A DNA stretch of 64,000 nucleotides, taken from the NCBI GenBank assembly GCA_951217055.1, contig OX578278.1, positions 38,351,115 through 38,415,114 of the forward strand, written 5' to 3'. Position 1 is the stretch's first letter; each line of letters opens with the position of its first letter. The notes under the pieces were generated by a model, which was not told the origin of the DNA, did not search any database, and saw nothing but the letters and a program-made list of their open reading frames with translations. Both the position numbers and the translations under genes were made by a program. Shown one piece after another: positions 57,997 to 64,000 of this stretch. Source of the DNA: Gerris lacustris. Lineage: Eukaryota > Arthropoda > Insecta > Hemiptera > Gerridae.

Positions 57997-59370
57997 TTTT
58001 TGCATAGTCGCTATCCTTCGCACTTTATTTTAACTGCTGTAAATGATTCACGCAGTTATGAGTTGAGTATTATCACTATTCATCTCACATAACTCTACCG
58101 AGAATAACATCAGAACAAAAGAAAGAAGTTGGCAAGGTGACCGGAGATGTAATCCAGGATGAAAAGAAAATGAAAAAACAAATAGAAAACAACTTAATAA
58201 AGTTCGAGAATTGAAAGCATTAGTAATTATGAATCGCAATAATTATTGCTAAGTTACAACCTTGGATTAATCTTACTCTTCTTGTGTAGGATAAAACAAT
58301 GCAGGTAAAAATAAAAGCAAAAACACAAACAGTAAATCAGGTTTAGTTAGACGTACAGAATCACAGTATCCCATCCCTATCTAGTTCAAGATACTAGCTG
58401 TTTTCAGTGTCAGCTTATTCAATTTATTTATTTAAAAAAAAAAAAAAAAACTCTTTTGAGCTGGATCTAGCGGGATCTAGTTGGTAAATGAGTGGATCAG
58501 TTTTTCTCAAAACATATTCTGAACGGATGTTGTGTCATGTGTTCAGTCATGAGTTCATGTGTGATGTGTGTGTATCAGACGGATTTATTTTCTCTTATGA
58601 ACAACAGATTTAAATTACAACTAAGTTAACGTCGACTGTGAAATAATGAAATTAGTGATGCGTTGTATTCCGAACTCGCGTATTTAAGATACAGAATAAT
58701 GATCATTACCTACTCAAAAACCTTTAATTTAATTATTTGATACTGAACATGACATATAACCTTAAATCCCTTTTTGGTATTTTTAAAAAAGTCATTAGTC
58801 ATAATATTTAAAAACTTTCTTTCTATACTCATCAAGAGTTTTAAAATTATATGCTTCACACCATAAGAGTTTAAACTATTTTTTAACACCCTCATTTTTG
58901 GCACAATTGTTTTCAGAATGCCGGCAAAAAAAATAATATTTTGTAATAATAGTTAAATACTCTTTTTCTACACTTCAGGACCTTTAAAACAATGTATAAC
59001 ATATCGTCGTGACTAAAACTAAACTTAAACTTTATTATTTTCAATATGGCTCCCAGGAATCATTTTTTGGGGAAAAAATAATGTAATCTTAATCTATCTG
59101 AAAAAAAGTTTAAAAATGGTATGTGACATGCTAAAAAGAATTAAATTTTTTTCCCATATCCACATTTCGCAAGAAGAATGGACATCCTGTAGTAATAGTT
59201 ATATATTATGTTTCCATTTTTACGCCAGTTATCGTTAGACAAATAAACACACAAAAAAAATTGAAGCCCAAGTCTCTAAAATGAAGGACTAATTCACTAA
59301 GCTCGTACAATTAAAGTTATTTAAAAGTGTTCAAAATGCAATTGTTTATTTTATTGTTGGTTAGGTCTTA
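57997..59370. other. AT-rich stretch, nothing recognised
   Basis: No gene, RNA or element recognised. The open frames here are short and lack family marks. Confidence 0.4.
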
Positions 59371-59379
59371 AGGAAAACT

Positions 59380-59430
59380 AAAAAGCTCACGATATTTCGA
59401 CCCCTTGTTGGGTCATCTTCAAGCTGAAAA
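59380..59430 (-). repeat. Penelope-type 3' region motif
   Basis: On the minus strand, GAAGATGACCCAACAAGGGG and then TCGAAATATCGTGAGC. A closely similar phrase is common near the 3' ends of Penelope-like elements. Only this short block is present, and no protein remnant is seen beside it. Confidence 0.35.
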
Positions 59431-59436
59431 TCATAT

Positions 59437-59638
59437 TTAAGGCGGAGATACACATGCCTGTAGCTTGAACAAAAACATGCCAGTTACATGCACGTGGATA
59501 TGTTAAATGGCATACCTGTATCTGGCAAGCAAGCTAATAAAAACTTAATAAAAATCTTGGTATGCCAGTTACTGGCATACCCTCTTTTAGCATTCAAGCT
59601 ACTTCCCCAATTTGACGGCATGTGTATCTCCGCCTTTA
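59437..59638. mobile_element. PIF/Harbinger-type MITE with TTA duplication
   Basis: The element runs from 59440 to 59635 (196 bp). Its ends are AGGCGGAGATACACATGCC and the complement, inverted and identical over about 19 bases, flanked by TTA on both sides. A 3-bp TTA duplication with such ends indicates PIF/Harbinger. A second inverted pair (TAGCTTGAA and TTCAAGCTA) lies just inside. Confidence 0.8.
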
Positions 59639-59699
59639 TTGTCAGTAATTGCAATAAATTTGCTATATTTTGTTACATACTACTTAGGCAATAGATTAT

Positions 59700-59830
59700 A
59701 TTTCGATTTTTAGCAAAAATCAGATTTATTTTCTTCACTATATCGGAAAATAGATTTCTCCCGAGAAAACGACTTGAAACTCTTTGTATATCCCTAATCA
59801 CTATATGAATATGAGAAAGTTTTGTTTAGA
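59700..59830 (+). repeat. family C fragment
   Basis: TCGGAAAATAGATTTCTCCC, GAGAAAACGACTTGAAAC and ATATGAGAAAGTTTTG match the corresponding part of 49735-49770 and the end of family C. Confidence 0.45.
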
Positions 59831-59999
59831 GTTTATCGGACTCTTTATTCTATATGATTAAAAACAATTCTTCTAATACCCTTAAATGGAATTTTATTAT
59901 CTCCAGGGTATGAAATGAGGAAAGATTTTACTTGGATACTATCCACATGTATTATTCACTAGTTAGCCAACTACCCCACAACAAATGCATCCCTTGTCC

Positions 60000-60016
60000 C
60001 ACACACACACACACAC

Positions 60017-60105
<89 letters not shown>

Positions 60106-60122
60106 GTGTATAAAATGTGTGT
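60000..60122. repeat. (AC)n(TA)n(TG)n compound microsatellite
   Basis: An AC run, about 80 bases of TA and a short TG run. The open frames that cross it on both strands are artefacts. Confidence 0.95.
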
Positions 60123-60384
60123 GTGTAATGTTTAGGTAAGTCAAGGAATGGTTGTTGAATTATGTATTGGGAGAAGTGTTTATACACTAGCTTGCCTACT
60201 TACCTACCTACTTTTATCTTCCTTATTCAATCTTTTTCCTCTTCCTATTAAATCCTCTTTAATCTTAAGATAAAGAAGAATCTTCTTTTTATTCTTCCTT
60301 TTTTCCTTCTCTATTCATACTTTTTTAATACATAAGTACAATACTGCATCCTTCTTAGTTTGAGTTAAAAGAATACTTGTGAAT

Positions 60385-60520
60385 AACTGTTAAAATTACT
60401 TATTTAAGAAGAAGGGATAAATACGGGTAAAAATTGAACCCACCGCCGGGAATCGAACCTCGTTATTCTACCGCAATGTCTAACCAGTTAATTGTTACGT
60501 CGGATGAATACTTCTCACCT
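60385..60520 (-). repeat. tRNA-derived SINE-like element
   Basis: On the minus strand, TAACAATTAACTGGTTAGAC is A-box-like and GAGGTTCGATTCCCGG holds a perfect B box (GGTTCGATTCC). The spacing between them is about 30-35 bases, as in a tRNA head. The anticodon arm does not fold, so it is not called a tRNA. Confidence 0.55.
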
Positions 60521-61051
60521 TAAAATAGATCTATAAATCCCAAATGTTATTTGTGGCAGGACACATTTTTGCATAGTTTAGCCGGGGAGATTAAATGTTC
60601 GTTTCGAAACGTATTATTTAATACTTTTAATTTTGTTTAACTGCGATTATTATTATAACCGACCTGAAAATAAAAATGTTCCATGAAACAAATGCTATCA
60701 GTTGCGTTGTTAGCTTTTTAAAAAGGTACGAATTTGAGCGATTTCATTACCCATAAATGTGGAAACAGCAACCCGAAGGGTAGCGGTAGCGGAGTGTCGC
60801 AGTCTTCACAAATAAAATTGCAGAAGTAAATCGAATTTAATATTGATATTTTGAATAGTTGTTTATTGATGCTGAAAATGAAAATCGATCGTTTTAAATT
60901 TCTTGGTAACTAATGGTTTTTGAGATATTTGCATTATTCGTGATTTTTAGGGAGCTGCTTTCCCATTATTTGAGTTAAAATTAAATTCTCCTCAGTGTTT
61001 GATTTTCTGCCCTCGTATTATATTATAATCAGAGCATATTTTAACATATTA

Positions 61052-61077
61052 ACTGGGCGACACTAGTGTCGCCCAGT
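61052..61077. repeat. 26-bp perfect palindrome
   Basis: Centre at ACTAGT; each half ends with ACTGGGCGAC or its complement. A third half-copy (GTCGCCCAGTGAC) lies at 61089-61101. It may be a joined pair of transposon ends. Confidence 0.75.
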
Positions 61078-62131
61078 GCTAAGGTTTTGTCGCCCAGTGA
61101 CTAGAGGTAGTGCCGGCAGTTTTTTATGCCATAAATCAAAAATTTACAATCATTCAAAATTATTTTTGTTACTAGGGTCATTATCAAAAAAAGTGACACT
61201 TTGAAAATTCTGAGCAAACCTTTATGCCCAAAATTTATTTTCCAGTTTTTGATCTAGCTAGTGCTTTATTTTGATGCTGAACATCTATACAATAAGAATA
61301 TGTACGTGCGTCGCGGGATTTTAAGTTTTACTATTTTTTTTATCAATTTTCAAACAAGATAAGTCAAGTTTTCACAATAGTTACCGGAATTTTCTTCACC
61401 TTACCGACATGCAAAATGATATTTACCACCTGGAAATCGTCACACAGGCTCAAACCAATATTATTGTCTAGGACATTTCATACATTGGTTTTAATTTGTG
61501 AAAAAATTAATTAATTATAAATTTGTCACGATAGTTACCGTTCAAGTTCCTTATTAAAGTTCCTGGCCATAATTTTTTTTGTTAACTGATTAGATTTTAT
61601 TTCCTACATAAGTCATTGTACACACAACTCTGAAGAGGACGATGATTTTTTTTTTAAAAAATAACTTATTTTAATTTAATTTTTTTAGTAACGATCGTGA
61701 CATGTAGTGCGCTGGGTAATTAATGTGACATCTATCTTATCCCTGGGTAACTATCGTGACATAAACTAAAACATGGCGGTCAAACCGCCCTAATGTATTA
61801 ATGCTTTCAAAGGAAAGCATAAGTATTTTGTATGCTTCTGGGGTATATTCTCAAAAAATATGCAACAGCTTTAAATGCATTTTTACTGGTCTTATATTAC
61901 TTGGTATTAGTTTCATCGCACACCTATTACCCCAATTTTGAACTACTTCCCGTCTTTCAATCTTCTCCAAATTTTGTACATGGAAACAATTTAGGTGAAG
62001 AATACAGAAAAAAAAAAAAATGTTGAAAATAAGACTAGTTTTAAAAATGGTAATTTTTTTTCTTTCTTTTTTTTGGTGGCTGTATTCTTCTCCTAAAATG
62101 TTGAAAATAAGACCAGTTTATAAAAATGGTC

Positions 62132-62730
62132 TTTTTAGGGTGTCGTTGGTAAAACCAAAAAAAGAAACCCTTAGAGTTTCGGTCCTGTGTCTGTCTGTCT
62201 GTCTCTCTGTACGGTTCCAATAACTTTTGAATAAAAAGAGATAAAAACATAAAACTTTTCAGTTTTAAAGATCGTTTTGACGCGCACACAGGAAAAATAT
62301 AGCGAACTTAAAATTATCAGCTGTACAAATTCAAAATGGCGGATAATTCACGTCACGCGGATTTTTTTTTTTTTTTTTTTTAATTTCGAGTGGGTTATCA
62401 AATGAAAGGTATTGAAGAGTAGATTACAAAAATGTATAACACTTGTGGATAGAGTTTAATTTTCCGCTCCATTTTGTCAAAAAACATCAAAATTTTGCTT
62501 GCCCCTCCCCCCTAAAACTATATTTCTGCTATTACTAAAAATATAAAAAAATATGCAAAATGTGCAGTCTGCTGGGCCATAGAAAAAATAAGAATATCAA
62601 TTTGATCTGATAAACTGGGAATCCACTCGGGGAACATGTTTAATTTTTCATGCCATTTTGTCAAAAAAATTGCGGTCCCCCCCCCCCCCCCCCCCTCTAA
62701 TACTACACGATACCAACGAAACCCTTTTTA
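62132..62730 (+). mobile_element. family B element with inverted ends, 599 bp
   Basis: The ends are TTTTTAGGGTGTCGTTGGTA and TACCAACGAAACCCTTTTTA, inverted with two mismatches. The interior includes CTGTCTGTCTGTC, TTGGAATAACTTTTGAAT-like, GACGCGCACACAGG and two C-runs. It has no protein frame, so it is a non-autonomous DNA element. The copy at 28540-29150 is its inverted relative. Confidence 0.75.
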
Positions 62731-62897
62731 CGTGAGACTTCACGACTTACCATTTTTTTTATATTAATTATTTTTTAAGTACAACATGAATGGTAACAAA
62801 TGTGACTTTAAATAATCATACGCGCCCATGATTTTTGAAGATAATTGTTGTATGACCGAGGCTTACTTTAGAAGACGCGAAGACGAACTTTAGGTTA

Positions 62898-63037
62898 TAA
62901 AGGAACAGTGGCGCACCCAGGATTTATTTTTGGGAGGGGCACAGATTAAAAAAAAAATAAGGGGGGGGGGGGGGGCACGGGGGGCACGTGCCCCCCGTGC
63001 CCCCCGTGCCCCCCCTGGGTGCGCCACTGTAAAGGAA
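62898..63037. mobile_element. hAT MITE with TAAAGGAA duplication
   Basis: TAAAGGAA flanks both sides (62898-62905 and 63030-63037). The 124-bp element (62906-63029) begins CAGTGGCGCACCCAGG and ends with the complement CCTGGGTGCGCCACTG. The middle is a G-run and several GGGGGGCACG repeats in palindromic order. The duplication is perfect, so the insertion is young. Confidence 0.95.
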
Positions 63038-64000
63038 TGATTCTGTTAACTGCAAAGCACTGAAATCCCACCCTTCAGTCAAACAGTGCAGCTAAATTCT
63101 TAGTAACTATTGTGACGAAGCTATCGTGGCGGATTGCTGGGACAAGCCTTCTTATTAAACTCCTGACAAATTACATCGAAATAAGAAAGAAATTATGTTT
63201 AATATCACAAACTACATTATATTTCCTATCTAGGCTCATAGTTAGAAAGTCAAAGAAAAATATTTTTTGAGCATGGTAACTAAGGTTACAAGGGGCTGGG
63301 ACTAACTATCGAGACCCTTTAGAATATATATATTTTTAAATTTCTCCTTCCTAAATAGGATATTAAAGAATCTGACCACACCGAAATGACGAATTTCAAC
63401 TGTAGAAAAATGTTTATAGGGTTGTAGATTTTTTAATACTGAGGAGTGCAAGTAATAAAATGTTTCAACTCGCACACAGTGAAAGTGTCACTTTTTTGAA
63501 AATGTCCCACTACTTATTAGAAATCCGTGACAGTAAAGTGATATGTTATCACTTAATTACTGAGCCCAGAGCCCACCTGGAGCAAGGCTATAGAGGCTAG
63601 GACTGCAAGTAGATGACTTCCAAGAACGGAATTATATGCAGAAGCGGGCTAAGTCAGCTGACAGCAGTAATAGCGGGATTTAATTAATATAATTTAAAAT
63701 GCTTTACTGTATTTATTTAATAGAACCTAGTACAGCTAAATATCAAACCTGTAACAAGCAATGGTTTTTTACAATAAAAAAACTGTTTTCTTTAAATTAT
63801 AATAAGTAATTGTTTTTCATTCAGCTGTAAAAAAATTTGTTTTGATCTTGAAGAATGTCATAAGTTGTAATTTCTAACTCGTTTTTAAAAAATATTTTTT
63901 ATTACAACAGCACTTCAGTTAGTTAAGTTACATTTTAAAAACCTGTATTTAGTGAAATAACATAAAATAAATAATTATTTTCTTACTTTAAGTTTTAACT
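63038..64000. other. right-edge stretch, nothing recognised
   Basis: AT-rich. I looked for the next SLC7 exon here and did not find one. Confidence 0.35.

Larger units (their letters stand above)
61370..63320. repeat. scattered GTAACTATCGTGAC-type words, both orientations
   Basis: Words close to GTAACTATCGTGAC or its complement occur at about 61376, 61533, 61689, 61747, 63102 and 63300. They flank and precede nested elements at 62132-62730 and 62906-63029. The pattern suggests subterminal motifs of one unrecognised DNA element. Confidence 0.45.
37896..64000 (+). other. SLC7 intron 4 (at least 26 kb), by inference
   Basis: No exon encoding TM7-TM12 of the transporter is recognisable after 37895 and no other host gene is seen, so this is probably one very long intron full of mobile elements. 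An exon short and diverged enough to escape reading by eye cannot be excluded. The alternative is a truncated gene copy, but the strong GTAAGT donor argues against that. Confidence 0.5.

Noticed and set aside
59932..60187. Open frames on both strands across the TA microsatellite
   Set aside because: Alternating Ile-Tyr is the translation of TA repeats; not a gene.
45405..60480. B-box sequences as possible tRNA genes
   Set aside because: None folds into a full cloverleaf with acceptor stem; they are better explained as SINE heads.
37896..64000. Search for SLC7 exon 5 (N-L-P-R-A-I region)
   Set aside because: No stretch with an AG acceptor and the expected helix was found by eye; not reported as a feature.
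1..64000. CRISPR arrays, rRNA, prokaryotic operons or integrated bacterial genes
   Set aside because: No spaced direct repeats of CRISPR type, no rRNA-like conserved blocks and no ribosome-binding-site-led gene clusters; the window is eukaryotic throughout.

Overview
This is an AT-rich animal genomic window, most likely from an insect. It holds parts or all of three conserved nuclear genes in a dense background of transposon debris. Gene structure is eukaryotic (GT-AG introns, the longest over 26 kb). The mobile elements include Jockey-type and RTE-like LINEs, a BEL/Pao LTR element, hAT, piggyBac-like and PIF/Harbinger elements, tRNA-derived SINEs and (TA)n microsatellites. This mix is typical of arthropods, but I cannot name the species.

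Genes. (1) 1328-2189, minus strand: the 5' coding exon of a PEX6-like peroxisomal AAA-ATPase, ending in a good splice donor; the ATPase exons lie off the left edge. (2) 6645-8090, minus strand: a complete single-exon glycerate kinase (GLYCTK type, 481 aa). (3) 15601 to beyond 37895, plus strand: the first four coding exons of an SLC7 amino-acid transporter light chain (LAT type). Its junction phases agree throughout (1, 1, 1, then 2), and the cysteine that pairs with the heavy chain is present. The remaining transmembrane helices are not recognisable in the last 26 kb, so they probably lie beyond the window.

Mobile landscape, left to right. There is a 1-kb non-autonomous piggyBac-like element at 2528-3531, a multi-level foldback at 3604-4636, and LINE 3' tails at 5985-6245 and 38085-38530. 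A 210-bp hairpin element lies at 9223-9432. An RTE-like LINE at 10860-13190 is split by another insertion. A Jockey LINE with most of its reverse transcriptase deleted (22145-24080) sits just inside intron 2. A BEL/Pao deletion derivative with 141-bp LTRs and a 5-bp target duplication occupies 42957-44706. A hAT-within-hAT nest occupies 51180-56483, and further MITEs and SINEs lie to the right.

The most distinctive signal is a high-copy, roughly 550-600 bp repeat, called family A here, with at least ten copies or fragments. It has a conserved 3' hairpin and a CACATAGCTTCC word near both ends. One copy interrupts a tandem-repeat array, which fixes its boundaries. I found no CRISPR array, rRNA or functional tRNA. 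I saw no convincing new gene system; the novelty is in the repeats.
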